Shown piece after piece: positions 43,700 through 55,215 of a stretch of 64,000 nucleotides of DNA. A program made the translations under genes and the position numbers. Position 1 is the first letter of the stretch. Each line of letters starts with the position of its first letter. The notes below the pieces were generated by a model. The model had not been told where the DNA came from and made no database searches. It was given only the letters and a program-made list of their open reading frames with translations. The stretch comes from Blasia pusilla. Its lineage: Eukaryota; Marchantiophyta; Marchantiopsida; Blasiales. The stretch is taken from assembly GCA_050084515.1 (NCBI GenBank), contig CM114272.1, positions 38,998,001 to 39,062,000 on the forward strand, in the 5' to 3' direction.

Positions 43700-44505
43700 C
43701 AACCGTTCTTCTCATCGACTTCTCTTCCTACAATCTTTGATAAGGTGACCTAGCTTACCACAATAAAAGCATTTGAAGGCTTTTCTTGGAAATTTCTTCT
43801 TGACATTTGAATGTAATCCTGATTTCTACCTCTCAGACGTTGGCAAAGAAATCTTTGCGTCACTTCCCTCTCTTGCTTTGAAGCGCATTTCCTCTTCTAC
43901 CAACATTGCACAAAATTGTTCAAAAGTAAGCGGCGTGGGTCTTACTTGAGTATTGAGTCTGATGACAAACTCGTCATACCTTGAGGCAAAATCCTTATGC
44001 ACCGGCGTGCCAAATCTTCGCTAGACTTTGAAATTCCCTGACGCCATCCGATCTTGAAGATTCTTGATCCTTGTCAAAAATTGCTCGCGCTTTCTCCTTC
44101 TGAAAATTTCTCGGACGTAAGTTGATTCTCCAGATTCTGAATCCGAGTCTCATTCCTCGTTTCATACTGATTCTTCAAAATGTTCCACGCCTCAGCAGCA
44201 GTGGTTGTATGTTGAATGAGAGTCATGACAGAATCAGTTACATTCGTGACAATCGCATATAGAGCATCAGCGTTTCTGCGTCTCCATGCCAATAATATAA
44301 CAGGATCGATATCCCCAGATGAAGATGAACTTGCAGAACTCAAACTAGCTTGTGGATTTGAATCGACCCCTGTGGCCGTTTCCCAGATCTCAAATGATTC
44401 GAGAACAGTTCTCATCTTGAACTTCCACAACGTATAGTTAGACCCATCTAACTTCCCTTCACCCAGCGGAGGAGGGCGAGCACGAACTGACGAAGAAGTA
44501 GCCAT
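43700..44505 (-). pseudogene. Copia Gag
   Basis: Starts MATSSSVRARPPPLGEGKLD at 44505, then NYTLWKFKMRTVLES and TTAAEAWNILKNQYETR (UBN2-type copia Gag). Frame lost near 44074. The zinc knuckle CFYCGKLGHLIKDC lies at about 43780-43735 in a later frame. Confidence 0.85.
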
Positions 44506-44566
44506 CTCTCAAGATTTTGTGCAAACACACTAGATCGCCAGATACAAAATACTGGAAAAACCTACT

Positions 44567-44578
44567 GCTCTAATACCA
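44567..44578 (-). promoter_or_regulatory. Copia primer-binding site, initiator tRNA-Met type
   Basis: Minus strand TGGTATTAGAGC directly follows the 5' LTR; complementary to the 3' end of initiator tRNA-Met with one change from TGGTATCAGAGC. Confidence 0.85.
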
Positions 44579-44998
44579 TGTGAGAAAAGCAGAAAGTGAC
44601 TAAATCACTGAAATCTTTACAAAACTTAGAGATACAACGTGGCCTAGTCCGTCCGTGCGCTCACAGAAGAGCTTCGATGGAACCTGAACTCGGAGATAAC
44701 TTGACATACGAGAATGTGCTACCGCTGCGGCTCCCGACTATTTGACTACTCGTGAAAACTAGGGTTTTTACCTATTTTTCTTCGTTTCTATTAATAGAAA
44801 AATTTTGCATCAGGGTGCGGGGCACCCTGATGCAATATAGGGTTAGATAAACCTAGTAACGCTACTCCGTAAACCACCTACGTCATATTACTATGACTCC
44901 TTCGACGTCTAAGTCGGAACCATCGATCTAGGCTTCTCCTCATACAAGGGGGCCGATCAAATCAATGGTGCCGAGGAGTGGATGTTGAGAATCCAATA
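44579..44998 (-). repeat. Copia 5' LTR
   Basis: 420 bp, starts TATTGG and ends CACA on the minus strand. Contains a CAGGGTGC/GCACCCTG inverted repeat near 44813-44831. Confidence 0.9.
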
Positions 44999-45003
44999 GG
45001 TTC

Positions 45004-45210
45004 CTTGAAGGTTATAGAAGGATGGAGGGACCGGATGAAGAATAACACGTCTAATATTTTCAACACACCTTCGATCATTCACGGACGACCTCCACCTGAT
45101 GTAGAAATTATAGAGTTACCAGATGACATGAGTCCGTAGGGACATTACGGCACTAGAGTAGAGTTGAAGAGTGTTTGCCGAGACGGCTCACATTTTTGTG
45201 AGGGGGTATG
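45004..45210 (+). pseudogene. G3 gypsy C-terminal ORF, part 3
   Basis: Continues the G3 frame after the copia: LKVIEGWRDRMKNNTSNIFN, TPSIIHGRPPPDVEIIELPD, DMSP, stop. A polypurine tract (TTTGTGAGGGGG) ends at about 45206. Confidence 0.75.
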
Positions 45211-45417
45211 AAGTGCCCATATTTTTGAAATTTTGACAAAAAGATCAAGTTTTGTATAGAATTCTTCCTTGAGCAAGGACTAAAGACTCAATACTAGAAG
45301 TAAAGAGCCTTACTTTACTGAAATTGTGTGGAGAGTGATTGACAGAACTAAGATGAGAGGACAAGAGATGTTAATAGATTAAGGACTTTCTTGGAAGAGT
45401 GAGGATGGTGTAAAAGA
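45207..45417 (+). mobile_element. G3 3' LTR, first part
   Basis: LTR begins TATGAAGTGCCC after the polypurine tract. It is interrupted by MULE2 at GTGTAAAAGA (45408-45417) and continues at 57341. Confidence 0.7.
45408..45417. repeat. Target-site duplication of MULE2, left
   Basis: GTGTAAAAGA, found again without mismatch at 57331-57340. Confidence 0.9.
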
Positions 45418-45879
45418 GAGGTGCGGTAAGAGGAGAGGAAGAGAGGAAGAGAGGAGAGAGGAGAGAGGAAGAGAGGAAACTACCTTCAACCAAAATAGAT
45501 ACTTTTTTTTGAAGAGAGTTTCCGTTGGGTTGAAGAGAGGAAACTTTTTGTGTGAATTTTTTTGCACTTTTTTGTTCATTTATTAATCAATCCCACAGTT
45601 TTTTTTTCCTCTTCCATATTTTGGCAACCCCTGTGAGTCCGACGAGTTGCAAATTGCACAAAATTTACAAAACTGAAAAATCAGTGGAATCATAAGTGTG
45701 GAACCAATCACTCTTTCCATCCAAGCTCTGGAAAAAATCTATCATTTGCCCCGGGCTGAATAGAGTTCAAGCTCAAAGTGAAGGTTGAGGAAAAATAAAA
45801 GTACAATCTAAAACCTCATTTTGCATCCTCAAAGTGGTTTGTTTAAAATACTTCGCACTTCTTTGAGGGACAAAATTGG

Positions 45880-47340
45880 TTAGTGGATTCCTACTCCTAC
45901 CTCCGACTCTCTTAAAACTACCAGCAACACATAGTACATGTGCTTACAAGGGAAATACCTTTTGCCACTTGTCTCTCTTTGGACAAAGTCATCACATGAA
46001 CATGTGGGAAAGCAACAGATGTGCACCACATACACCCTGTGACACTTGAATTTCTGATGTTGTTCTTGACCCAATACATCCTTCCTATTCCATTGCCACT
46101 CAAGACATCTTTTGTGGCGATGATCTCCATTTTTGCCTCCCGAGATGCTGCAATTCGCTTTGCTCTCTCCACCGTTGGCTTGCACATTCTGTTTCTCTTC
46201 ACCCCATTTCTAGACTCAAACAGAAATAATGGATTGAGATCATCCTCCTTCTCCGGGTATATGTTGACATCAATCTTGGGTTGAATACGAAATGTGAAGG
46301 TTTCTGTAATGTGAACATGCTCCGAACTTCCCCCGTCTACGAGTCTGAAACCGGCACTTGTAAGATTGTCCACTTCGTCTTGAGTGCGCCGTGCTTTGCG
46401 GCGATGGGCCAAATCGTGGGGTATTCGGGAGCTCAATGGCAGCCGGATAAGACTTCCGGAAAGTGCAAGATTCATTTGGGCAGAAGAAGTACTTCAATTG
46501 ATCCCCGGTCCTCTTGAAACGATCAAAGGTTTTGAGTCCCCAAAACCCAGGCAGTGGTCGTCTAGTCCTTGTACAGTTCTTATTTAGGAAAGTGCCGCAT
46601 GCTCTCCTAATGCCATCAGATCCTGCCCTGCAAGTGGGTCCCGCGTCTTGGGTTGCTCGAGATATATGCCACCGTTTTAGGTTGCAATCCACCTCCATTA
46701 CCGGAATCCCATATTGTTGAACCACCCCAGTGACAGGATGTTGCGAACTTCCAGCAACGGAGGGCTTTTGAAATAAAACATTCACTGATTTTGGAGAAGT
46801 AACTCCATCACGGATTTGGGACGGGTCCGGGGTCCCCGAATACCTAGGCGGTGTAATTTCCTCATCCAAATCAATCACGGGATTCGTTCCTCGATGCTGC
46901 CTCTTCACCTGCCTGAAGTCAAGATACTTATCTGGTCTCCACGAGTCTCGCTCGGACTGCTCTACCACCATCTGTGTGGGAAGTCTTGAAACCCGCCCAC
47001 GAATATCCCCACCAATGTGTACGTCTTGCTCGAGTGGAGTTCCAGCTACGCATCGGTTGAAGGCTTCGACATACAATTTTTCATCACCAGATCTCACAGC
47101 CGCCCTGACATAGAGCTCGTAGATCGACGGCCCTTTTCCTTTTGTTATGCCTTTTGTGAGAAAGATATGGGATGTTGCAGACTGTAGCATTGCTCTTGCC
47201 TGGTCTTGTTGGCATGCCTCCACAAGTGAAATTCGTTGGCATGCTTGTGACGACCTCCAAGAGGAATGAACAATTTTTGCTCCACTTGTGCTGGGCAGAG
47301 GGCATTTTCATGAACGTTCAATCCCTGCAACGACGGCAAT
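45880..47340 (-). pseudogene. MULE2 transposase, exon 2 with intact SWIM motif
   Basis: Begins after the acceptor near 47340 (GLNVHENALCPAQVEQKLFI). Then SHIFLTKGITKGKGPSIYEL, TPLEQDVHIGGDIRGRVSRL, KYFFCPNESCTFRKSYPAAI. The C-terminal SWIM has all four ligands: C-S-C in FPTCSCDDFVQRET and C-K-H in YFPCKHMYYVLLVVL (about 46000-45935). Frames change at about 46470 and 46185. Confidence 0.7.
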
Positions 47341-47790
47341 GTTAGAAGGGAACAAAAATAATCGAAGAGTCAAAGAAATAAGCGACCTGTCGGAACCAGA
47401 CGGGTTGTAGGCCCGAGGCATCCCATGAACGACTCTGCGGCCCGTCGGGTCCCGACGTGTTGTAACCTTAAACCCACCTACTGCAACCCGTCGGAACCCG
47501 ACAGGTTGCAAGGCCGAGGCATCCCATGAACGACTCTGTGACCCGTCGGGTCCCGACGGGTTGCACACTTGGGACGACACCAAACATCTGGATGCAACCC
47601 GTCGGTTTCCGTCGGGTTGCACCCTTGGGCAACCCGTGAGTTTCCGTCGGGTTGCACACTCGGGCAACCCGTCGCATCCGAGAGCTTGCTTGGTTTCTTG
47701 GGTTTGAAATCCATATAATTTCCACGCTTCTCATCCTGAGCTACAACTTTACAAACAATTCTCAGCGTGAGCTTGACAAGACAAAATAGT
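47341..47790 (-). repeat. MULE2 transposase intron with palindromes
   Basis: Five to seven palindromes between 47385 and 47690, e.g. 47478-47508 and 47590-47625. More units than in MULE1 (37953-38146), so the array has expanded or contracted between copies. Confidence 0.8.
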
Positions 47791-49788
47791 GAACTCACCT
47801 GCCGCATGAAGTTTCCCCATGGTCTCATACGTACAGTCCACCAACTCAACCAAGAGCACAACTCTTTGTACTTCCCCTCAATCGCATGCTTCCTCCACCA
47901 CCCATGAAGTTCTTCCTGGTATTCCATGGCCTGCTTCAAGGTTTTTCTTTGTCCTTGACATTGGAGTAGAGTGGCATGCTCTGTCCTCTTATTCTCCTTG
48001 ATGCAAGATTTGGTGTACCGGGTCACAGACTGTTGCCAATGGAAAGCATCCAACCTTTCCCTCTCCGGTTGAACCTCTCCACCCCAGAACACTTCCTGGA
48101 TAGCAATCCACCCAGGTTGTGCATTGTCCGCCATGAACCCATAAATTTCGGAGGTGGCCTTTTGTTTTCCTTCACCACCTCCAAGAAGAGTAACCAAAGA
48201 CACATCTTCAAAGCGCCAACGTCTTACGCCTTTACTTCATGAGACAAATATAGTTTTGAGTCCCTTCTCCACATGGTCATAAACTTGAGCACCCATCGTC
48301 AACCATCCGTTCAGCACTCTGTAGCAAATATCAAAGCTTACCCAGCTCCCGTAAAGATCTTCCCCTTCCCTCATTCGATCTATAAGATCGAGGCCACTCG
48401 ACGGACTGTGGTTGACATTTTGAAGACATAGGCCCTCGATCCCTCGCCTCCTTGGCCCATGAACGCCATCTCTGAATGAATGGAAATCTGGAGTTGGCCT
48501 TGATTCTGGCGATGGCATCCATTTCGGCCGTCTTTCCATCCATAACTCGTATTTGACGCAGCAAATTCCGGAAGCATTCAGGATCAGCGAGAAATGCGAG
48601 ATTTTCCCAGAGTTGTTTCTCCTCAACCGCCGTGATCTCGTGACTTTGCCCAGGATTCCAAGCAATTGTTCAAAATTTGTGATGCCATTGTGAGCTTGAT
48701 CACTTCGGGCTTTGAACCGGAGAGTTTGTGAGACCTCGGCTACTTTCTTCGCCACATCCTCCTTGATGTGTCTTTGAATTGCATCGGTCACGGGATGAGT
48801 GTGGGAGCCAACATGAATGCCCGACCTTGTATACTCGGACGTGGAGCCCAAGTCGTGGACAATGAAAAATATATATGCGGGACACGCTCCAACGCGAAGG
48901 CGATCCACGACAATGAGGACATCGATGGCCTCCGGTGTATGGTGGCACCAACTTCCTATGGAGTTTCTGCATTCTTGGGAGGGAATTGCGACGTATTGAC
49001 TCGCCCGTTGCGCTCTAGATAAGGGCATGCTGGACTTCTACACTCCAAGGCTCCCACGCATTGGCGGCGAGAGACAATCCAAGGACCATCTGGAATTGAA
49101 GCACTGGTCCATTGAAGCCTGCACCATCGATGACAATCAGACTTTCTGTCCATACCCTTCAGGCGTCCTCCATCCTTCTTTTGAGCAGGAGCAGCAAGTG
49201 GAGGCAACTCAAAAATGCAATTACCATCGTACGTGGGCGGCAGCTCGTCGACAAGAATGTGCTTAAACATTTTCAAGGGCAAAGATGAAAGCAAACTATT
49301 GCCTGATTCTCGCAAGAGGAACGAGTAGGCGGACAGAGGGCCCGATTGGTGCCCGACAGATCCACTGAGGTTGATAACATCCGGAATCTCTTCTGGAAAA
49401 ACAACATTGTTACGAGCGTGCGAAGTTGGAGTCGAAGACGGATCTGCAGAGCTTGGAGTTGCAAACGTAGAGCTCGGAGCACTAGGAAATTCTAGACTAT
49501 CTAATTCAGGGGCAGGCCGTAAACTCTGTATTGACCATTTGGTAGAGGTAGGAGATTCCATACTTTACGGTCTGAGGTCACTGGCTGGACCGTCTCACCT
49601 ATTATGTCTTCATCCGTCCACCTAACATCTTTGGATACAAAGATGGTTCCAATTTGAAGAAGAAATCGAACAGACAGAAAATTTTCATCCACTGCTATGA
49701 AAGACTCACGAGCTTGGGGTCGAATGATTTCCGATTGAGGAAGGTCTGCTAGATGACTGCCACAAGTGAGCTTAACATAATTATCCAT
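47791..49788 (-). pseudogene. MULE2 transposase, exon 1
   Basis: Starts MDNYVKLTCGSHLADLPQSE at 49788. The segment KHILVDELPPTYDGNCIFEL, which is cut in MULE1, is intact. The zinc cluster ECRSPACPYLERNGRVN...GACPAYIFF...HVGSHTHPV lies at about 49060-48770. Transposase core: YRVLNGWLTMGAQVYDHVEK, then IYGFMADNAQPGWIAIQEVF, DAFHWQQSVTRYTKSCIKEN, RKHAIEGKYKELCSWLSWWT. Frame breaks near 49550, 48990, 48480 and 48220. Confidence 0.7.
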
Positions 49789-49844
49789 TCCAAGAAGATT
49801 CCAACGGGAGGAGACTGCGAATGAGAATGAGAATGAGAATATTT

Positions 49845-49852
49845 AATTTATA
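49845..49852 (-). promoter_or_regulatory. TATA box of the MULE2 transposase gene
   Basis: TATAAATT on minus, followed by the (TTCTCA)n-type tract (49818-49840), then ATG at 49788. Confidence 0.6.
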
Positions 49853-49984
49853 GTGAATAGGAAAGCAGATACTCTGATGATTTTTTACCGACAAGATGAA
49901 TTCGGTGGGTGACATTTATCGACACAATGGATCCATTCGTAACACATTCAATTCGGTTGCAATATGTTACCGGATTTGGGAAGC

Positions 49985-50702
49985 GAGAGGGTTGCGCATC
50001 ACACTTGGAACCCGTCGAGTCCTGGTAACTCGAAATTACCGAAGCTGCCGAAGCTGCAACCCGTCGGCATCGGACGGGTTGCACGCCGCTAAACATTGTC
50101 AAAGCGAGCAACCCGTCGCTCTCCGACGAGTTTTCCGGATACCGATCCTTCTTGCCCGAAGATCTTTGAGGCGTGCAAACCGTCTGTTCGGCGAGTTCAG
50201 GGTGCCTCGCCTTTTAGCCCAAAGAGGCGAGGCGTGCAACCGTCGCCCTCAACGGGTTGCGCAAGGGCCTCGCCTTGTGGTGCGACCAGCCGGACTCGGC
50301 GACTTGCACGGAAGCCCTCGTTCCTAACCCTTGATGAGGGCGTGCAACCCAAAGGTCTCGACGGATTGCCCAAGATACGCCCCGTTCCGTCCCAAACACG
50401 GCGGGCGTGCAACATGTCGCTCCGGAAGCGGGTTGCGTGGGTTGTTCGCGTTGTTTTCGAAAGGCGACGGAGGCGCTCAACCCGTCGGTCTCGACGGGTT
50501 GCTTTCGCGCGCGTGGCGGCGTACCAGGATGGCGGAGGCGCGCAACATGTCGGTCTCGAGCGGGTTGCGCGGAACCTCGCGTTCTTTTCGAAGACGCAGC
50601 GGAGCCGCTCAACCCGTCGATCTCTAACGGGTTGCTTGCGCACGTGGCGGCGGACCGACAGGATGGCGGAGCGCGCAACTGTCGGACTCGAAGCGGGTTG
50701 CC
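49985..50702. repeat. Palindrome array in the MULE2 divergent promoter region
   Basis: About ten units between 49985 and 50702, roughly 55-70 bp apart, many with single-base losses in one arm (e.g. 50059-50082, 50108-50133, 50479-50502). Counterpart of 35165-35725. Long ORFs on both strands are repeat-derived. Confidence 0.85.
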
Positions 50703-50788
50703 ATTTTTCACGTCGGACTTCGTAACATCCGGCACGTCGCCGTCGAAAGGACGACGGGACCCAACGGTCAGCCCAACGGCTAGAAAAG

Positions 50789-50796
50789 TATAAATA
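50789..50796 (+). promoter_or_regulatory. TATA box of the MULE2 cargo gene
   Basis: TATAAATA about 240 bp before ATG 51033; conserved with MULE1. Confidence 0.65.
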
Positions 50797-51032
50797 GGGC
50801 AGAAATCGCTCATTTCCGGTTTCTCATTTCGCGATCTTCATTCCTCACTCCTCACTCTCCCGCGTAGCAGCTGATCAGATATGAAGGGGCATTTCACACG
50901 GCGACACATCGCGAGTCGATAGGAGGGAACGAGAGCGAGACGGTTTGACCGAGCGATAGCGGGACGATTCAAGCTCCCATCTCGACATCAAGGAATTCGT
51001 CGTGGACATAGGTGGAGGCATTTCCGGCAAAA

Positions 51033-51716
51033 ATGACGAGGAAAAAAACACAAGCCAACAAGTCAGGGAGCTTCACTCCCAAGTCCATTAGGACTCCTGC
51101 GTCCGCTTCTCCTGGGCCTCGTTCGGCGAATGAAATTAGGCAGCAGGAAATCAAGGAGCGGGAAAGGGAAGCGGAGATGCACAACCAAGTGCTTCTTGCG
51201 AGACGTGTTCAAGAGGCGCTAGATAAATAGAATGCAGAGGCCGAGACGTCGCAGGCCTTGAAGAAAAGGATCGCCGAAGAAAAGAGAGAAAAGAAGCGCC
51301 TGGACGCGTCGGTGAGGAGGGCAGAATTGGCTAAAGCGAGGAGGGAAAAAGCGATAGCCATTGACGATAGCCCAGCCCGTCCAACCGCAAGTGTTGAGAT
51401 GCGGGAAATGTCCCCACGAAGTCGGGGACACAATCAACATAATGGAAACTCTGAAGTTGAAATCGATGACGGCGAGGTCATGAGGACCGCCGGCGTGGAG
51501 ATGGTGGACATGGCCGAAGAAGCCGGAGAGCGGTCATTTCGACTCCAAGCCCGGCGGAGGACATCGACCTCTATCGGATCGCGAGTTTCTGTCGATTTTC
51601 CGCCTCTGTCTCGCAGACAAGTTATTTGGTCAAGAAACCGACCCCATTTTCGGCGGGTAAGAGAGGTTCGGGTTTTTAATTATGTGAATCGCAATTCATT
51701 GGGATTTCATGTGTAG
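51033..51716 (+). pseudogene. MULE2 cargo: charged N-terminal region
   Basis: MTRKKTQANKSGSFTPKSIR, coiled-coil RQQEIKEREREAEMHNQVLL, stop TAG at 51228 (expected Gln, as in MULE1 DKQNAEAE). It continues KKRIAEEKREKKRLDASVRR, AELAKARREKAIAIDDSPAR, VEMVDMAEEAGERSF. In MULE1 the same region has a frameshift instead of the stop. Confidence 0.55.
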
Positions 51717-51735
51717 CTTATTCCTCTGGTCGGTT

Positions 51736-52192
51736 CGGCGGGTGGTAAAGCGGATGGCACTCATGGAGGGCCACAACGCCCCGAGGATTCCACTCTGCCG
51801 ATTGCGGACAATGGAATACGTCCGCGAAATTCAGTCCGACGAGGACATTGCGAAGCTAAAACAATCGGCGGCGACAATATCCTACGTCGACAACTTTCCT
51901 CCCTTCTATGTTCAGCCTTACGACGAGCATGGAACCCAAGCTCTGGTTACCGAGGAGGACTTGGAAAAGCTCGACACATTCTGGAGGATGCGAGACCAGG
52001 ACTTCAGAAGGCAAGTTGAGGGCACGGAATTCAGCTCGATGAGGAATCTGCATTTCTTCATCTGGGATGGGAATCACAGGTTCGTGGCGTGGACCAAGTT
52101 TGCGGAGGAGTGGCCCAACTCATTGGAGGCACATTTCACCCATACCTTCATCACATGGCGACGGTGGAGATGGCAATGCATGCCATGAACAC
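51736..52192 (+). CDS. MULE2 cargo: ParB-like domain exon
   Basis: RIPLCRLRTMEYVREIQSDE, DIAKLKQSAATISYVDNFPP, FYVQPYDEHGTQALVTEEDL, then LHFFIWDGNHRFVAWTKFAE. The DGNHR motif of ParB-like folds is intact. The exon ends ATGAACAC before GTGAGT (52193). The frame is open throughout, and most differences from MULE1 leave the domain pattern unchanged. Confidence 0.62.
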
Positions 52193-52658
52193 GTGAGTAT
52201 CTTTAACACTTTCGCAACTCGTTGGACTCCGACAAGTTGCTCGATTGATGAATGGGTTAGGTTTGTTTTTGCCCAAAGCAACTCGTCGGACTCCAACGAC
52301 TTGTTTGATTGAACATAGATTTAACTAGTTTTTGGCCCAAAGCAAACCGTCGGAGTTCGACGGGTTGCTCGATAGGCCGCCTTGTGAGGGTGTTCTTTTA
52401 AGAATGCAACCCGTCGGACTCCGACGAGTTGCATTCTTCAAAAAACATCCTCACAAGGCGGTCTGTCGAGCAACCCGTCGGACTCCGACGGTTTGCTTAC
52501 CAGGCATTAGCAAATCTGAATGCAATCCGTCGGACTCCGACGGGTTGCATCATTAAGTTTGTTGCTAGAATCCAACCTTGAGCTATGACGACCCGTCGGA
52601 GTCCGACGGGTTGCAAAAACCCATGTAATTTCCTGACGGGTTGAGTTTGGATGTGCAG
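52193..52658 (+). repeat. MULE2 cargo intron: palindrome array
   Basis: Donor GTGAGT, acceptor GGATGTGCAG at 52658 (466 bp). About eight palindromes from 52213 to 52642, spaced near 60-65 bp; good examples at 52403-52431, 52469-52496 and 52523-52549. Confidence 0.88.
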
Positions 52659-54365
52659 GATTGTATCGGAGGGGAATGTCACCCACCATGGATCAAGATC
52701 TGCGATCGGGTGAGGAAGGTGCTTACGACGCACCAGGGAGAAGCTGAGGGGTTCTTGGCGATGCCTCGTCAATCGAATCTTTGGCAAAGGGTGCTCAGTT
52801 AAGAAGAAAACTTGGGCAAACAAGTTTATTTCTCAAGATGCGACCATAACCATCCTTTCTTTGGTCGAAGATTTCGCCGCAAGAAAAGCGGCGACCTTTG
52901 GAGCTGGAGCGGAGGGAGAAGGTATCTGCGTCTGAGCGCGCCAAATTCATCCAAGCTGCAATATCTGCTGCAACGAAATATACGACGAGCAAGATGCAGC
53001 GATACATCAGCATTCTCAACCCCGTACTTGGTCCGGAGTTCTACAAGGAGCTGAAGGCAATTATCAAGCGCCAACGGAAGAGGGATGAAGATCCGCATTG
53101 TCGGATTGGGAAGAAAGTGTCGCTGGATTGCGTGCATCGGTTTGCGTTGTCCGGGATAAGCGAGTTCAGGAGGATACGACTGATAAAAATCAGTCTCGAG
53201 GGCTCAGAGGACCAAAAGAGGGCGGCACACCATCCTCCGGGTATGTCTGATCCAGTGATCTCGCATTGGCTATGCGAATGGTCGTTCTAGGACGCGTTGC
53301 GGGTAATCGGGAAGTCCGTCGGGCGATGCAAGCGGAGCTCGAAGATTGGAGCCCATTCCGGCGGAAGCAAACCTTGAAAGTTCTGGAGATTACGAGGTTT
53401 GGCTCGACAACATCCGGGACAAGCCAACAAAAAACCCAGGATTCAAGACCATGTTCAAGGTTTGCGTCCTCCCTCAAGCAGAGCTTGACGAAGAAGTAGA
53501 GGGGAACAAACGGGATCAAGCGAAGAAGAAGCGAGATCTACAGGAGCAGACGGCCGATTCTGTTCGATTAAAAGCTGCCCAACGGATGGTCTTCTGGTAC
53601 CTCGTCCAGTGTAAGAACGCAGGTACGTGGGGAAAATTACCGGTAGCCTTGAAGTTGTGGGCTTCGCCGCCGGATGCAGAGACATTCATCATGTATGACG
53701 TGGAGATGGGGCAGCACATGTCCGATTGGGAGGTGGAGAATTGCCCCATTTGGCTCGACTTCAACGACCCTGAAGACATCACGGATAAGGACTTACGAGT
53801 GCTTCATGATCGATGGCCTCGGGACAAGACGACATCCCCAATTTCGTCCCGGCCCACCAAGACTTCTTCGGAGGAGATGCTGAAGAAGAGCAAGCCCACG
53901 AGGCAGTGAGTTGGCTTCAAGTGTCCTGGACGACCAAAGACAAATCCACAGCCGGGTCTCAAAGGCAAGGTGAGGGGAGGGAAAAATTCAGAGGCCAAGT
54001 CTTCCCAAAGAGAGGCTGAAGATTCAAGGCCAGAGGCGGAATCGTCCGGACGAGCGGGGAGAGAGGGTCGGACCAGGTCCTCGGCGAAAACAACGCCACC
54101 AGAATCCGAGGTCATAGAAACCCCGACAAGCCGTCCCCAGGCTAGGGAGAAGTGGAAGCGAGAGGTGCCCGGGTTGTCCCAAGGAGAATACATCCCATCG
54201 TCCTTGGGAAGACACAGACAAACAACGACCCGGACAAGCGTCCTCCTTCAGTTCACTCCTTTACTGGATGAGCTGAAGAGCTTCAGTTCTCAAGCGTCGA
54301 CACCAGCCATCAAAAAATTGACAGCGCTGGGACAGAAGCTCCAACAAAATGGGCACGCTGCCTAG
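52659..54365 (+). pseudogene. MULE2 cargo: middle exons, function unknown
   Basis: Reads SKMQRYISILNPVLGPEFYK, KVSLDCVHRFALSGISEFRR, SDPVISHWLCEWSF, stop TAG 53288 (Trp in MULE1). After a frame change: MEPIPAEANLESSGDYEVWL, TADSVRLKAAQRMVFWYLVQ, MGQHMSDWEVENCPIWLDFN, DPEDITDKDLRVLHD, then a charged linker and VLLQFTPLLDELKSFSSQAS. TAG at 54363 again replaces Trp (NGHAAW in MULE1). No known domain. Confidence 0.5.
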
Positions 54366-54686
54366 ATGGTGAATGGAGTGGTCGAAGAGGTTGCGGTGGA
54401 TGTCTTGATCGCCAATCTGCCCTCGGGGTTGCGACTTTGGGGCAAGAATCCGTCGGACGAGGTACCTGAGTGGAATGTGCCGCTCACTTATGACCAAATT
54501 GCACTTTTGTTCTCCTTTGCAGACGCCTATCTGAGTGATAGGGGCTGCTTCTTGGTGTTGATTGGAGGGAGCGAGGACGAGCTCTTCAACCTCCAGTGCG
54601 TCAAGAGGTCGCTAAAGTGGAGGACGGCACAATCGTGGATCATAAAAAACGAGTACCCACTCCGATCCGCGACAAATCAGATTCGG
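54366..54686 (+). pseudogene. MULE2 cargo: amino-methyltransferase motif IV exon
   Basis: VEEVAVDVLIANLPSGLRLW, EVPEWNVPLTYDQIALLFSF, ADAYLSDRGCFLVLIGGSED, SLKWRTAQSWIIKNEYPLRS. Motif IV is N-L-P-S here, D-L-P-S in MULE1. Ends at donor GTAAGG (54687). Confidence 0.6.
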
Positions 54687-55215
54687 GTAAGGCTCAATTC
54701 CTGTACAATAATTTCAATTATCTTATAATGATGTGTAGAATGAGAGTCAATCTGGGTTTTTTTTGTCCGTGAGCAACCCGTTGGAAGGCGACGGGTTGCT
54801 CGCTTAGAGCAGCCCATGCTCGGCTGAGAGCAACCCGTCGGTATATGATGGGTTGCATCTTTCCCACATACACAGGGAAAACCGCGTTGTACGTGCAACC
54901 CGTCGGAACCCGGCGGGTTGCGATTGCTTGTGTTTTCGGTTGATTTTGGTTTTGGATGCAACCCGCCGATAGCGGACGGGTTGCTCTCAGCGAGCATGGG
55001 CTGCTCTAGGCCGACAACCCGCCGCCTTCCGACGGGTTGCATCCAAAACCAAAATCAACGGGAAAACCAAAAGCAATCGCAACCCGTCGGGTTCGAAGGG
55101 TTGGTCCAAAAAAACCCGTCGGACTCCGGCGAGTTGATCCAAAGTCGATTATTGAAAATGTTCTCAAGGTGACTTCTTTAGTTTCGACATTGTTTCCAAC
55201 GTCTTTGATTCTGAG
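54687..55215 (+). repeat. MULE2 cargo intron with palindromes
   Basis: Palindromes near 54774-54800, 54829-54857, 54895-54921, 54957-54983, 55013-55040 and 55078-55135. Flanked by donor GTAAGG and an AG acceptor at 55214-55215. Confidence 0.85.

Larger units (their letters stand above)
40129..44998 (-). mobile_element. Ty1/copia element, minus strand, 4.87 kb
   Basis: LTRs at 44579-44998 (5') and 40129-40478 (3'), 5-bp target duplication GGTTC. The primer-binding site is next to the 5' LTR and a polypurine tract next to the 3' LTR. Internal order is gag, protease, integrase, RT, RNase H, as in copia. Several frameshifts and stops in the polyprotein. It splits the G3 ORF, so it is younger than G3. 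Confidence 0.92.
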
